This document shows, piece by piece, positions 1-7,266 of a stretch of DNA of 10,182 bases. The stretch comes from Alphaproteobacteria bacterium (GTDB lineage Bacteria > Pseudomonadota > Alphaproteobacteria > Sneathiellales > Sneathiellaceae): assembly GCA_006226265.1 (NCBI GenBank), contig SBHH01000121.1, positions 1 through 10,182 on the forward strand, given 5' to 3'. Both the position numbers and the translations under genes were made by a program. Within the stretch, counting starts at the first letter, position 1, and the number at the start of each line of letters is the position of its first letter. Below the pieces are notes generated by a model. It ran no database searches and was not told where the DNA came from. It was given only the letters and a program-made list of their open reading frames with translations.

Positions 1-161
1 CGGCCCTTCGGAAAATCTGTGAGAGCGAGAACATCTCGATCAACGAGTTTTGCTGCAAAGTCGATCAGGATACCAAACGGCGTGAACATTCCCGCACTTC
101 GCGTATTCGCTCCGCCATTCTGGAGCATTATCTTAATCAGCAGGAAATGACAAGGAACTGA
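1..161 (+). CDS. Ribbon-helix-helix domain protein, 3' end only
   Basis: The open frame enters from the left edge (first full codon at base 3) and ends at TGA 159-161, giving the last 52 residues. The piece reads ALRKICESENISINEF, then an acidic turn, then RTSRIRSAILEHYLNQ. This resembles the C-terminal half of the RHH_4 family of alphaproteobacterial ribbon-helix-helix proteins: a helix beginning 'AL+ I', a second helix 'S+N+', and a final 'SA+R..+LEHY' helix. Such proteins are short (about 70-110 residues) and presumed to bind DNA as dimers; the target cannot be told from this fragment. The N-terminal strand that would contact DNA lies outside the window. The gene faces the permease gene on the other strand, with only three bases between the two stop codons. 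The family call is by eye and moderately sure. Confidence 0.6.
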   Translation, partial: ALRKICESENISINEFCCKVDQDTKRREHSRTSRIRSAILEHYLNQQEMTRN

Positions 162-164
162 CGG

Positions 165-1040
165 CTAGAGCACCAGCCAGAGCAGCGCGGGGAGGGTGAG
201 AAAGGACAGCAATGTCGAGATCAACACCATTCCCGCCACATGCGTATGCGCCCGGTTGTAGCGCAGCGAGAAGAGATAGTTGAAAACCGCGACGGGCATG
301 CTGCATTCGAGAATAAGAACGCCTCGCTCCAGCCCCTGAAGGCCGAATAATGTTGAAAGTGCGAGGCCAACCAGGAATCCCATGACAAGCCGGAGAACCG
401 AAAGGCCCGCCGCCAGCTTGATATGATTGATCGAGAGGCCGGCGAGACTGACGCCGAGGGCAAGCAGCATCAAGGGGATGGTCAGGCTGCCAAGAAGATT
501 GGTCGTATGGGTGATCCATTCGGGGGCATGCAGACCGAGCGACTTTGCGCCGAGCCCGATCACAACCGCATAGATAAGCGGCGTCCTCAAAAATTGGGAA
601 ATGGAATTCGTGCCGGCGGACAGCCAGATGCCAAAGGTGAATTGCAGGATCGAAAAGACCATAAAGACGGCGATAGCGAGTGCGAGGCCCGGCTCTCCGA
701 ACGCAAAGAGACAAAGCGGCAATCCCATGTTACCGGCGTTCGGGAACATCAGGCCCGGCAGGTAGTTCCGGACGTCGAGCCGTAAGGCGCGAAGGATCAG
801 AAAGCCGATGATGCAGAAGGACGCGGCCGATAAAAAGGCGATCATTGCGAAATGAAAGAAGACGCTTAACTGCATTTCCAGCTTGTCGAGGGTTGAAAAG
901 ATCAGCATCGGCGCGCCGATATTGGTCACCAGCCCGGTCACCGTCTCGGTATTAAAGGTGCGGCCGCTTTTTGCCCAATAAAAGCCAAGCCCCGCCGTGA
1001 TAACGACAGGCGCGATGATGTTCAGCATGATTTCAAACAT
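165..1040 (-). CDS. AEC (auxin efflux carrier) family transporter
   Basis: A 291-residue, strongly hydrophobic inner-membrane protein with about ten likely transmembrane segments. It has the two-fold layout of AEC/bile-acid-fold permeases. The first repeat carries PNAGNMGLP at residues 100-108, the characteristic broken-helix motif of the family. The second repeat has the matching SMPVAVFNY at 247-255 before a hydrophobic C-terminus. Length is slightly below the usual 300-320 residues but complete at both ends. Bacterial members export or import small organic acids such as malate or malonate; the substrate here cannot be read from sequence. It starts 12 bases after the CorC-like gene and is probably the last gene of the aroK-aroB operon. 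The start at 1038-1040 has only a weak purine stretch upstream, and Met5 is an alternative. Family call is firm, substrate unknown. Confidence 0.85.
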   Translation of the reverse strand: MFEIMLNIIAPVVITAGLGFYWAKSGRTFNTETVTGLVTNIGAPMLIFSTLDKLEMQLSVFFHFAMIAFLSAASFCIIGFLILRALRLDVRNYLPGLMFPNAGNMGLPLCLFAFGEPGLALAIAVFMVFSILQFTFGIWLSAGTNSISQFLRTPLIYAVVIGLGAKSLGLHAPEWITHTTNLLGSLTIPLMLLALGVSLAGLSINHIKLAAGLSVLRLVMGFLVGLALSTLFGLQGLERGVLILECSMPVAVFNYLFSLRYNRAHTHVAGMVLISTLLSFLTLPALLWLVL

Positions 1041-1052
1041 GAGGTACTACTC

Positions 1053-2345
1053 TTATGTCTCGGGGCTCTCCAGCGGATCGAGTTCCGTGACACGCAACTC
1101 TGTTATCTGGTTATGTTCTTTTTTTAGGATTTCGAATTTATAGCCATGAAACATGAAAACCTGCCCCACTTCCGGAATGATTTGCGCCTCATGAATGACC
1201 AGCCCGGCGATGGTGGCCGCCTCGTCATCGGGAAGGGACCAGTTGAGCTGTCGATTGATGTCTCGGATGGTGACATCCCCCTTGGTGACGACCTTTCCGT
1301 CCTTCAGCTGTTTGATATCGCTGACGGCAGGGTCATGCTCATCCGCGATATCGCCGACGATTTCCTCCAGGATATCCTCGAGTGTGACAAGGCCCATCAG
1401 AGCGCCATATTCATCCACGACCAGTGCAAAATGGCTTTTCCGTTCCAGAAAGGCTGTCAACTGGCTGCGAAGGGTCGTGGTCTCGGGTACGAACCAGGCT
1501 TCCAGTGTAATTGTCTCGATATCCAGCTTCTCATATTCCCCGTTGAGCGGAATAACGGCGCGCAGAAGATCTTTGGCATGGACTATTCCGATAATGTTTT
1601 CCGGATTGTCCTTCCAGAGGGGCAGGCGGGTATAAGGGCTGCTCAGGACCTGTTCGATAATCTCCTGAACCGGCTTCGAGGCATCCACCATCTCAACATT
1701 CTTGCGATGGATCATGATGTCGGACATGTCGATTTCATCCATATCGAGAATGGAATCGAGCATATAGCGTTCATGCATGATGACGCCCGCATCTTCCGAA
1801 TGCAAATCGATCGCGCCGCGCAGTTCATCCTGCGCCGCATCGCTCGAAGCCTCACTGTCACCCTGATAGCGTAGTCCTGCAAGGCTCAAGGTGGCATCGA
1901 CAATTGTGTTGACACCGAGAACGATAGGAGAGAGCAGAAAGATTGCTGGCCTGAGGATGGGGGCGACGAAAAGCGCAACAGGGATGGTTCGGCGAAGGGC
2001 GACCGTTTTTGGCAGGACTTCCGCGAAGACAAGAACCAAAAGGGTCATGATCAGGGTGGCATAAAAAACGCCGATGTCGCCGAACATGGAAATGAACAGG
2101 CTCGTAGCAAGCGAGGATGCCAGAATATTGACCAGATTGTTGCCAAGCAGAATGGCGCTGATCAGCTTGGTATGCTGATCGCGGAGGCGGTTGACAAGGC
2201 CTGCGCGCCGGTCGCCGGACTGCTCCATCTGGTGCAGCCGGGCGCGGCTCGCCCCTGTAAGCGCCGTCTCCGAGCCAGAGAAAAAGGCGGAAAACAGCAG
2301 CAGAAAGAAAATTGCCAGCGGCAAGATTATCAGGGTGATGTCCAT
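1053..2345 (-). CDS. CorC/HlyC family membrane protein (DUF21-CBS-CBS-CorC domain)
   Basis: A 430-residue protein. Residues 1-155 form the DUF21 (CNNM) membrane domain with about four hydrophobic segments, including FFSGSETAL at 21-29 and AEVLPKTVA at 108-116, both family hallmarks. A CBS pair follows at about 205-330: IHRKNVEMVD near 212-221, IIGIVHAKDLL at 251-261, then ALVVDEYGALMGLVTLEDILEE across 307-328. The CorC_HlyC domain occupies about 345-425. Family members are magnesium/cobalt efflux or ion-homeostasis proteins; the CBS pair usually binds adenine nucleotides. Despite the old 'hemolysin' name nothing suggests a toxin. It lies 36 bases downstream of aroB. The start is at 2343-2345; an AAGGAG lies about 18 bases upstream, farther than usual, with a weaker GGAA nearer. 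Related proteins next to aroB are, as I recall, common in alphaproteobacteria. Confidence 0.88.
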   Translation of the reverse strand: MDITLIILPLAIFFLLLFSAFFSGSETALTGASRARLHQMEQSGDRRAGLVNRLRDQHTKLISAILLGNNLVNILASSLATSLFISMFGDIGVFYATLIMTLLVLVFAEVLPKTVALRRTIPVALFVAPILRPAIFLLSPIVLGVNTIVDATLSLAGLRYQGDSEASSDAAQDELRGAIDLHSEDAGVIMHERYMLDSILDMDEIDMSDIMIHRKNVEMVDASKPVQEIIEQVLSSPYTRLPLWKDNPENIIGIVHAKDLLRAVIPLNGEYEKLDIETITLEAWFVPETTTLRSQLTAFLERKSHFALVVDEYGALMGLVTLEDILEEIVGDIADEHDPAVSDIKQLKDGKVVTKGDVTIRDINRQLNWSLPDDEAATIAGLVIHEAQIIPEVGQVFMFHGYKFEILKKEHNQITELRVTELDPLESPET

Positions 2346-2381
2346 TTCTGTTTCCGTTCTATTGCTCCTTTTGTAGCGAGG

Positions 2382-3536
2382 TCAGGCGCCAGCCGGCAGC
2401 AGTCGCCGAAGAGTGCCAAGGATATCCTCCTCCCGAACCGATTGGGTGGTGAAAGCTTCACCAATCGCCTTCATCAGGATGAAGGTGAGCTTGCCGCCAG
2501 AGATTTTCTTATCCTGTCGCATATGCGCCATCAGGTGGTCCGCCCGCCAAGTGACATTGGTGAGACCGGGAACCGAAACGGGAAGACCGGCCTGTACGAA
2601 ATGCGCGCGGATGCGGCTTACTTCCTGCGGTTCAAGAAAGCCGCTATCGGCGGAATATTCGGCGGCCATCACCATGCCGATCGCAACTGCCTCTCCATGC
2701 AGGAGGTCGGGACCGAAGCCGGTTTCCGCTTCCAGTGCATGGCCAAAGGTATGCCCGAGATTGAGAAGGGCGCGCACGCCGCCTTCGCGTTCATCCAGGG
2801 CGACGATGCGGGCCTTTGCCTCGACACTTTTCTGGACGGCCGTGATGCGGGCCGCGATATCGCCCTCGACGACGTCCTTGCCATAGGTCTCCAGCCATTC
2901 GAAGAAACCGAAATCGCCGAGCAGGCCGTATTTCACCACCTCCGCATAGCCCGCAAGGACTTCCCGCTTCGGAAGGCTTGCAAGCAGCCCGACGTCGGCG
3001 AGAACGAGACGAGGCTGGTAGAAGGCGCCAATCAGGTTCTTGCCCTGCGGCGTATTGATGCCGGTCTTGCCGCCGACAGAGCTGTCGACCTGGGCAAGCA
3101 GGGTTGTCGGGATTTGGATGAAGCCAATACCCCGGCGTAAAGTTGCTGCGGCAAAACCGGTCAGATCGCCGATCACGCCGCCGCCGAGAGCGACGAGGGT
3201 TTCGTCCCGCTGGATCTTGGCGTCCAGAAGCCTTCCCATCAATTCGCCATATGTTGCAAGACTTTTAGTCTTTTCGCCGGCGGAAAGGACAATGGAGACA
3301 TGATCTATTCCCGCCTCGATGAGCGAGGTTTCGAGGTTGCCGAGATGAAGCGGAGCAACATTTTCATCGGTAATGATGGCAACGCGCGGGTGTTTAAGGA
3401 CCGGCCGGATATACTTGCCTGCCTTGGTGAGAAGGTCGTCGCCAATCAGAATGTCGTAGCTCCGATCCCCGAGGGAAACAGGGACGAAAAGCGGGCCGGT
3501 ATTTTCGGGCGATGAAGGTGACGTCATGAGCCTCAT
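2382..3536 (-). CDS. aroB: 3-dehydroquinate synthase
   Basis: Cytoplasmic enzyme of the shikimate pathway, second step: converts DAHP to 3-dehydroquinate with loss of phosphate, using NAD+ and a divalent metal. The 384-residue product is close to the family length (about 360-380). Visible motifs are GGGVIGDLTGF at 118-128 (nucleotide loop), PTTLLAQVDSSVGGKTGIN at 143-161 with the substrate-site Asp151 and Lys157, AEVVKYG at 198-204, LNLGHTFGH at 258-266 and LHGEA at 279-283. By family knowledge Glu199, His262 and His280 should be the metal ligands. The start ATG at 3534-3536 overlaps the aroK stop as ATGA, suggesting translational coupling; Met4 is an alternative start. aroK sits directly upstream, placing two shikimate-pathway steps in one unit. 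Confidence 0.97.
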   Translation of the reverse strand: MRLMTSPSSPENTGPLFVPVSLGDRSYDILIGDDLLTKAGKYIRPVLKHPRVAIITDENVAPLHLGNLETSLIEAGIDHVSIVLSAGEKTKSLATYGELMGRLLDAKIQRDETLVALGGGVIGDLTGFAAATLRRGIGFIQIPTTLLAQVDSSVGGKTGINTPQGKNLIGAFYQPRLVLADVGLLASLPKREVLAGYAEVVKYGLLGDFGFFEWLETYGKDVVEGDIAARITAVQKSVEAKARIVALDEREGGVRALLNLGHTFGHALEAETGFGPDLLHGEAVAIGMVMAAEYSADSGFLEPQEVSRIRAHFVQAGLPVSVPGLTNVTWRADHLMAHMRQDKKISGGKLTFILMKAIGEAFTTQSVREEDILGTLRRLLPAGA

Positions 3537-4120
3537 GCCTGCTTCTGATACTCGGCCAGCGCCGCGATGATCTTGTCGACGACAATTTCATGTGGGCCTT
3601 CCCCGCTATCGACGACAATATCGGCCTCCGAATAGACGGGATAGCGTTCATCCATCAGCCGCTTTAGCGTGTGGCGGGGATTGCCATTCTTCAAAAGCGG
3701 TCGATTGTTACGTTTCATGCAGCGCTTATAAAGGACATCAAGGTCTGCGCGCAACCAGATTGAGCATGCCATACGGGTAATCAGCAAGCGGGTTTTTTTG
3801 TTCATGAAGGCGCCGCCCCCGGTCGCCAGGACATGGCGCGGTTCGCGCAGCAATCGGGAGATGACTTTCCGCTCCCCCTCCCGGAAGGCCTCTTCGCCGT
3901 GAAGCTCGAAAAACTCGGGGATCGAAAGATTGGAAGCGGTCTCGATCTCCGCATCCGCATCGCGAAAGGGTAGGTTGAGCTTGGCCGCAAGACGGCGACC
4001 GACCGAACTCTTACCAGCTCCCATCAGGCCGACAAGAACAATCGTCTTTTTACCCTGTCCGTCTTTCCGGACCCGCTTCCGGGAAAGAGGGGCTGCCCGG
4101 GAATCTCTTTTCTCGTTCAT
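3533..4120 (-). CDS. aroK: Shikimate kinase
   Basis: Phosphorylates shikimate to shikimate-3-phosphate with ATP, the fifth step of the shikimate pathway, in the cytoplasm. I start it at the ATG 4118-4120, giving 195 residues. The open frame continues upstream to a TTG at 4256-4258, but that stretch has no ATG, does not resemble the family and would cross the AT-rich promoter region. Walker A is GLMGAGKSS at residues 31-39; the shikimate-binding FRDADAEIE is at 52-60 (Asp54); the glycine loop GGGAF is at 101-105; the lid RNNRPLL is at 137-143 with the ATP-contacting arginine. About 25 residues precede the kinase core and are rich in Lys/Arg, an extension I believe is common in alphaproteobacterial AroK. 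Its TGA overlaps the aroB ATG by four bases. Confidence 0.95.
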   Translation of the reverse strand: MNEKRDSRAAPLSRKRVRKDGQGKKTIVLVGLMGAGKSSVGRRLAAKLNLPFRDADAEIETASNLSIPEFFELHGEEAFREGERKVISRLLREPRHVLATGGGAFMNKKTRLLITRMACSIWLRADLDVLYKRCMKRNNRPLLKNGNPRHTLKRLMDERYPVYSEADIVVDSGEGPHEIVVDKIIAALAEYQKQA

Positions 4121-4314
4121 ACTGCCACTTTTCACTGTCCGGACTTGCTCCACGACTCGAACCTGACGCAAGGTTGTTGATGTATTTCTCCGAACCGTGC
4201 TAATCAGTAATGCCAAATTTATATCATAAATGCAGTTTACTGCTCCGAATAGCAACAACTTACCGGCGGCTGCGCCGGGATTTGGTCGTCGAACTCTGGA
4301 TATCGTGAGTTAAA
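4121..4314. promoter_or_regulatory. Divergent promoter region between aroK and the small membrane protein gene
   Basis: These 194 bases separate two genes that point away from each other, so promoters for both the aroK operon and the plus-strand cluster are expected here. The stretch at about 4195-4260 is clearly AT-rich compared with the genes. It holds a TTATAT at 4219-4224 and overlapping TATCAT-like hexamers usable as -10 elements on either strand. I could not pair them convincingly with a -35 at 16-18 bases, so no exact promoter is claimed. Two small inverted repeats lie inside: GCAGT-TT-ACTGC at 4232-4243 and the GC-rich hairpin listed separately. That a regulatory region is present is inferred mainly from gene arrangement. 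Confidence 0.5.
4263..4278. repeat. Perfect GC-rich inverted repeat (small hairpin)
   Basis: CCGGCG at 4263-4268 and CGCCGG at 4273-4278 are perfect reverse complements around the tetraloop GCTG. The hairpin lies 36 bases before the start codon of the 46-residue protein, immediately after an AT-rich stretch. Neither strand shows a T-run after it, so it does not look like a terminator. It could be a leader structure of the plus-strand transcript, a protein-binding site, or chance; a six-base stem in GC-rich DNA is not rare. Confidence 0.35.
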
Positions 4315-4455
4315 ATGTCAAAATTCGCTCTATTTCTGCTTTTTCTCGTGGCTGCTGTCGTGGTCGGGGGCGGTGTTTTCCTGTCCGCCTGGGATATCCC
4401 GGCGCCGACAACCAAGGTCGAGAAAGTGATACCGAATGACCAGTTCCCGAAGTAG
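4315..4455 (+). CDS. Small single-span membrane protein, conserved type of unknown function
   Basis: A 46-residue ORF from ATG 4315-4317 to TAG 4453-4455. Residues 4-24 form one hydrophobic segment (FALFLLFLVAAVVVGGGVFL), followed by a polar tail of about 20 residues with SAWDIPAPT and ending VEKVIPNDQFPK. Lys3 before the segment suggests the N-terminus is cytoplasmic and the tail periplasmic. No clear signal-peptidase site follows, so it is more likely anchored than secreted. I recall short proteins ending in a 'WDIPAP...VEKVIPDD.FP' tail at this position in Rhodospirillales genomes, which supports it as a real gene; this memory needs a database check. Its last 20 bases overlap the start of the next gene in another frame, indicating translational coupling. 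Only a weak GTGAG at about 4306-4310 stands as a ribosome site. Function unknown. Confidence 0.72.
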   Translation: MSKFALFLLFLVAAVVVGGGVFLSAWDIPAPTTKVEKVIPNDQFPK

Positions 4456-6274
4456 TGTCGCATTTTTGATTTGTGGCATTGTCTTGTTGGCGGCCAGTTG
4501 CGTGGCTGTTGCGGCCCCGGTTCAGGCGCAGGAAAAGCCGCTTAGCCTTGTGCCGCTTCTGAACCAGGACGGCAAAGCGGTTCAGCAGAACGGACAGGTC
4601 GCGCCGATTCAAGGCGGCGGAAATACGGCGCCGCAAATTCAGCCGCAGAATACAGTCGAACAGGCCGAGCCAAAACTTCCTGAAAAAGGAGAGATGAACG
4701 GCACCGTCCTCGTGCAGCCCCTTGGCAGTCTCGATGAGGCGTCGGTCGGCACGCTTGGCAGTTCAAACGGGGGCTTCGGCCCCGATATGTGGCGCGGAAC
4801 GCCGCCTTCACGTATCAAGACCCTTCTTTCCATGTTGCCCGTTGCCAATTCCCCGTCCATGCAGGACATGTCGCGACGGCTTTTGCTGACGGCGGCGGCA
4901 ATCCCGCAAGGGGGCGACCGGTCTGGCGAGTTGCTTTCCATCCGAATCGGCAAGCTTCGCGAAAGCGGCCATGTCGCGGCGGCGGCTGCGCTACTTGACC
5001 GGCTACCCGCATCGGCGCTGACGCCTGAGCTCGAAAAATCCGCTATCGAATTGCTGCTGCTGCAGGGCAAGAACAAGGAGGCTTGCGATCAGGTGAACGC
5101 CGCTCCCGTTTCTGCAAAGGGCCGTTTCTGGGAAAAAGTTGGCATCTTCTGTGAGTTGATTTCCGGGGAAATGACAAAGGCGGAAATTGGTATCAGCCTG
5201 CTGGAGGAAGAGGAGGGCAGGGATGGCCTGTTCTTTGCCCTGTTTGATAGATTGGATGGCGGCAAGGCGGCCCTGCCGGACACGGATCAGCCGCTGACGC
5301 CGCTTCATTTTGCGATGATGTCGGTTGCGGGCCTTCAGATGTCTTATGCAAAAGCCGAAAAGGCAGGATATGATCTTCTCTGGGCGCTTGCAAAACAAAC
5401 GACGGCAACCAAGGACAGCCGTTTCATGGCGGCTTATGCCTCGCTCGCCGTTGACAGCCTTCCGGCGGATTTACCGCGACAGCTGATCAAACAGGGCGCA
5501 CTTGAGGGCGACGATGACGGATCCGTTGATCTCCGCCATATCGCGGCGCTCTACCGGCAGACGGAAAGCGAGCATATTCCGGAGGAAAAGGCGCGTCTTC
5601 TTAGTGAAATCTGGGCGTCGGGGGACCAAGACAATTCCTATCTGGCGGCTGGAAGGCTCTCGCTTCCGCTTCTGCAAAGCCTCGACCCTGGTGTTGCGGG
5701 CGGCGAATTCGAGCTTGACGCGCTTGGCCTTCTTCTGATGAATGATGATAATGCCGATGCTATGGCTTGGGAACGGGCGATTCGCCGCGCCGCGCTGCGG
5801 GGCACGGAGGCGGACCGGCAGTCGGCGACCCGCCAGATCGCGCGCGCTGATGCCTATATGCTGATTTCCGGACTGGCGGGTATTGCCCGCTGGACCCCGA
5901 GCCATTTCAAGGAAGCAGCCTTTGCCAAGGGAAACGGGATGGAGCAGCCTGACAACTTGGGTTTCGTGCTTGCCATGCTGGCGGCTCTTGACGAAGATGT
6001 TCCAGATGCGCTCTGGGCGGAGGCGCTTGGAAAGGGACAGATGCCCGAAACAGGTACTTCGAACGTCGTGATCTCGAAAAATCTGGAAATTGCCGCCGAC
6101 GCAGACAGGATTGGCGAGACGGTGGCACTGTCCCTCGCAGCGCTTGGTGATGGCGGACCCGCAAACGCAACGGTCGGGACACTCTCGCTTGTGGTCCGGT
6201 CCCTTCAGAAGATTGGCCTTGAAAAAGAGGCCCGCCGCCTTGCGCTGGAGGCGGCGGTTTTGCGGAATCTCTGA
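4436..6274 (+). CDS. Exported alpha-helical protein of unknown function
   Basis: A 612-residue product. The N-terminus is a signal peptide: Arg5, then a hydrophobic core 8-27, and a likely signal peptidase I site after Val29-Gln30-Ala31. Cys22 is preceded by A-A-S, a poor lipobox, so a lipoprotein is possible but less likely. Residues 32-85 are a Gln/Pro/Asn-rich linker. A short block with LGSLDEASVGTLGSSNGGF at 96-114 and DMWRGTPP at 117-124 precedes about 480 residues that read as successive amphipathic helix pairs, suggesting a TPR-like solenoid without clear consensus repeats. The mature part has only two cysteines, Cys217 and Cys239. It starts inside the preceding small gene and ends two bases before xerD, so the three are probably co-transcribed. 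I recall uncharacterised proteins of this layout beside xerD in related bacteria. The role is unknown; a periplasmic scaffold is only a guess. Confidence 0.85.
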   Translation: MTSSRSSVAFLICGIVLLAASCVAVAAPVQAQEKPLSLVPLLNQDGKAVQQNGQVAPIQGGGNTAPQIQPQNTVEQAEPKLPEKGEMNGTVLVQPLGSLDEASVGTLGSSNGGFGPDMWRGTPPSRIKTLLSMLPVANSPSMQDMSRRLLLTAAAIPQGGDRSGELLSIRIGKLRESGHVAAAAALLDRLPASALTPELEKSAIELLLLQGKNKEACDQVNAAPVSAKGRFWEKVGIFCELISGEMTKAEIGISLLEEEEGRDGLFFALFDRLDGGKAALPDTDQPLTPLHFAMMSVAGLQMSYAKAEKAGYDLLWALAKQTTATKDSRFMAAYASLAVDSLPADLPRQLIKQGALEGDDDGSVDLRHIAALYRQTESEHIPEEKARLLSEIWASGDQDNSYLAAGRLSLPLLQSLDPGVAGGEFELDALGLLLMNDDNADAMAWERAIRRAALRGTEADRQSATRQIARADAYMLISGLAGIARWTPSHFKEAAFAKGNGMEQPDNLGFVLAMLAALDEDVPDALWAEALGKGQMPETGTSNVVISKNLEIAADADRIGETVALSLAALGDGGPANATVGTLSLVVRSLQKIGLEKEARRLALEAAVLRNL

Positions 6275-6276
6275 CG

Positions 6277-7179
6277 ATGTCCCGGCATCTGCTGGACGGA
6301 TTTCTGGAAATGATGCTCTCCGAACGGGGGGCAGCGGAAAACACCCTGCAAGGCTATTGCCGGGATATAGAAAGGTTTGAGGAATTTCTGACGGCGCGGA
6401 AGAAAAGCGCGCTGACCGCAGATTCATCGGACATCCGGGCCTTTCTTGCTTCCCTCGACCGGCAGGGCCTGAAAGCAAGCACCCATGCGCGCTGTCTCAC
6501 TTCCATCCGGCAGTTTTTTATTTATCTGCTGACCGACGATCTTCGAAATGATGATCCCTCCCTCAATATCGACAGTCCTAGGGTTGGCCGTCGCCTTCCG
6601 AAATATCTGAGCGAGGAGGAGGTGGACCGGCTTCTCGCCGCGACGGACGGGCCGGCGCCAGACCAGCGGCGGATGGCCTGCATGATGCATCTGCTTTATG
6701 CGACGGGTCTTCGGGTGTCGGAGCTTATTTCGCTGCCGTTTCCTGTCCTTAGGGAGGAGGAGCGGTTTCTGATCGTGCGCGGCAAGGGCAACAAGGAGCG
6801 GCTGGTCCCGGTCAATCAGGCATCCCGCGACGCGGTTAGCCGGTATTTAAGGGTTCGCGATCAATATTGTGCGGAAGGCACCCATTCGCGCTGGCTCTTC
6901 CCGTCGTGGGGTGAGACCGGGCATCTCACGCGACAGCGTTTCGGCCAGATGCTGAAACAGCTTGCCATCGAGGCCGGGATCGATCCGAAACGGGTCTCGC
7001 CCCATGTTCTTCGTCATGCCTTTGCAAGCCATCTTCTCGCGAACGGGGCCGATCTTCGCAGTTTGCAGAAAATGCTCGGTCATGCAGATATCTCGACGAC
7101 GCAAATCTATACCCATGTCCTGCAGCAACGCCTGATGGAGGTCGTCTCGAAGCATCATCCGCTCGCAGATGCAAAATAA
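6277..7179 (+). CDS. xerD: Site-specific tyrosine recombinase XerD
   Basis: With XerC and FtsK, XerD resolves chromosome dimers at dif during cell division. The 300-residue length matches the family. Residues 1-95 form the SAM-like core-binding domain (DGFLEMMLSERGAAENTLQGY at the start, split by the typical helices), and about 105-295 the catalytic domain. The full catalytic set is visible: Arg146 in ATGLRVSEL, Lys170 in RGKGNKERLVP, His243 and Arg246 in SPHVLRHAFASHLL, His269 in MLGHADISTTQIYTH, and the nucleophile Tyr278. Numbering is within two residues of E. coli XerD. The start at 6277 lies two bases after the stop of the exported protein gene. The core-gene context and lack of att-like flanking repeats argue against a phage or integron integrase. 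XerC rather than XerD cannot be fully excluded by eye, but sequence and accA proximity favour XerD. Confidence 0.93.
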   Translation: MSRHLLDGFLEMMLSERGAAENTLQGYCRDIERFEEFLTARKKSALTADSSDIRAFLASLDRQGLKASTHARCLTSIRQFFIYLLTDDLRNDDPSLNIDSPRVGRRLPKYLSEEEVDRLLAATDGPAPDQRRMACMMHLLYATGLRVSELISLPFPVLREEERFLIVRGKGNKERLVPVNQASRDAVSRYLRVRDQYCAEGTHSRWLFPSWGETGHLTRQRFGQMLKQLAIEAGIDPKRVSPHVLRHAFASHLLANGADLRSLQKMLGHADISTTQIYTHVLQQRLMEVVSKHHPLADAK

Positions 7180-7191
7180 ATGGCCGGAAAG

Positions 7192-7221
7192 CTTGACAGC
7201 ATGGACGCCCTGCCGCACTTT
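7192..7221 (+). promoter_or_regulatory. Possible sigma-70 promoter for the malyl-CoA lyase gene
   Basis: CTTGACA at 7192-7198 fits the alphaproteobacterial -35 consensus. Seventeen bases later CACTTT at 7216-7221 is only a poor -10. The 87-base gap after xerD and the good ribosome site downstream make a separate promoter plausible, but the weak -10 keeps confidence low. Transcription could equally continue from xerD. Confidence 0.3.
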
Positions 7222-7250
7222 CCAGACACTTAATTCATGAGCAAATAATA

Positions 7251-7257
7251 AAGAAGG
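7251..7257 (+). promoter_or_regulatory. Ribosome binding site of the malyl-CoA lyase gene
   Basis: AAGAAGG lies nine bases before ATG 7267-7269 and is the best Shine-Dalgarno-like match among the genes of this window. It fixes the start of the lyase, whose N-terminus also lines up with the known family. Confidence 0.65.
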
Positions 7258-7266
7258 TACACCCCA

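Noticed and set aside
1053..2345. CorC/HlyC homologue as a hemolysin
   Set aside because: The 'hemolysin' name is historical; the DUF21-CBS-CorC layout belongs to ion-homeostasis membrane proteins and no toxin feature is present.
2172..3140. A 322-residue open frame on the plus strand
   Set aside because: It lies antisense across the start of the CorC-like gene and much of aroB, both of which have clear family motifs. Its translation is low in hydrophobic order and shows no domain; it is a shadow of GC-biased third positions.
4121..4258. N-terminal extension of aroK by 46 residues
   Set aside because: It would need a TTG start at 4256-4258, reads through the AT-rich presumed promoter region and adds no family-like sequence. 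The first ATG at 4118-4120 gives a normal shikimate kinase.
5471..6478. A 335-residue open frame on the minus strand
   Set aside because: Antisense to the 3' part of the exported protein gene and the start of xerD; the translation is rich in Arg/Pro/Cys in the way shadow frames are, with no domain.
6277..7179. The tyrosine recombinase as a sign of an integrated mobile element
   Set aside because: Its length and motif numbering match housekeeping XerD, the neighbours are core genes, and no tRNA target, direct repeats or phage or transposon genes are seen.
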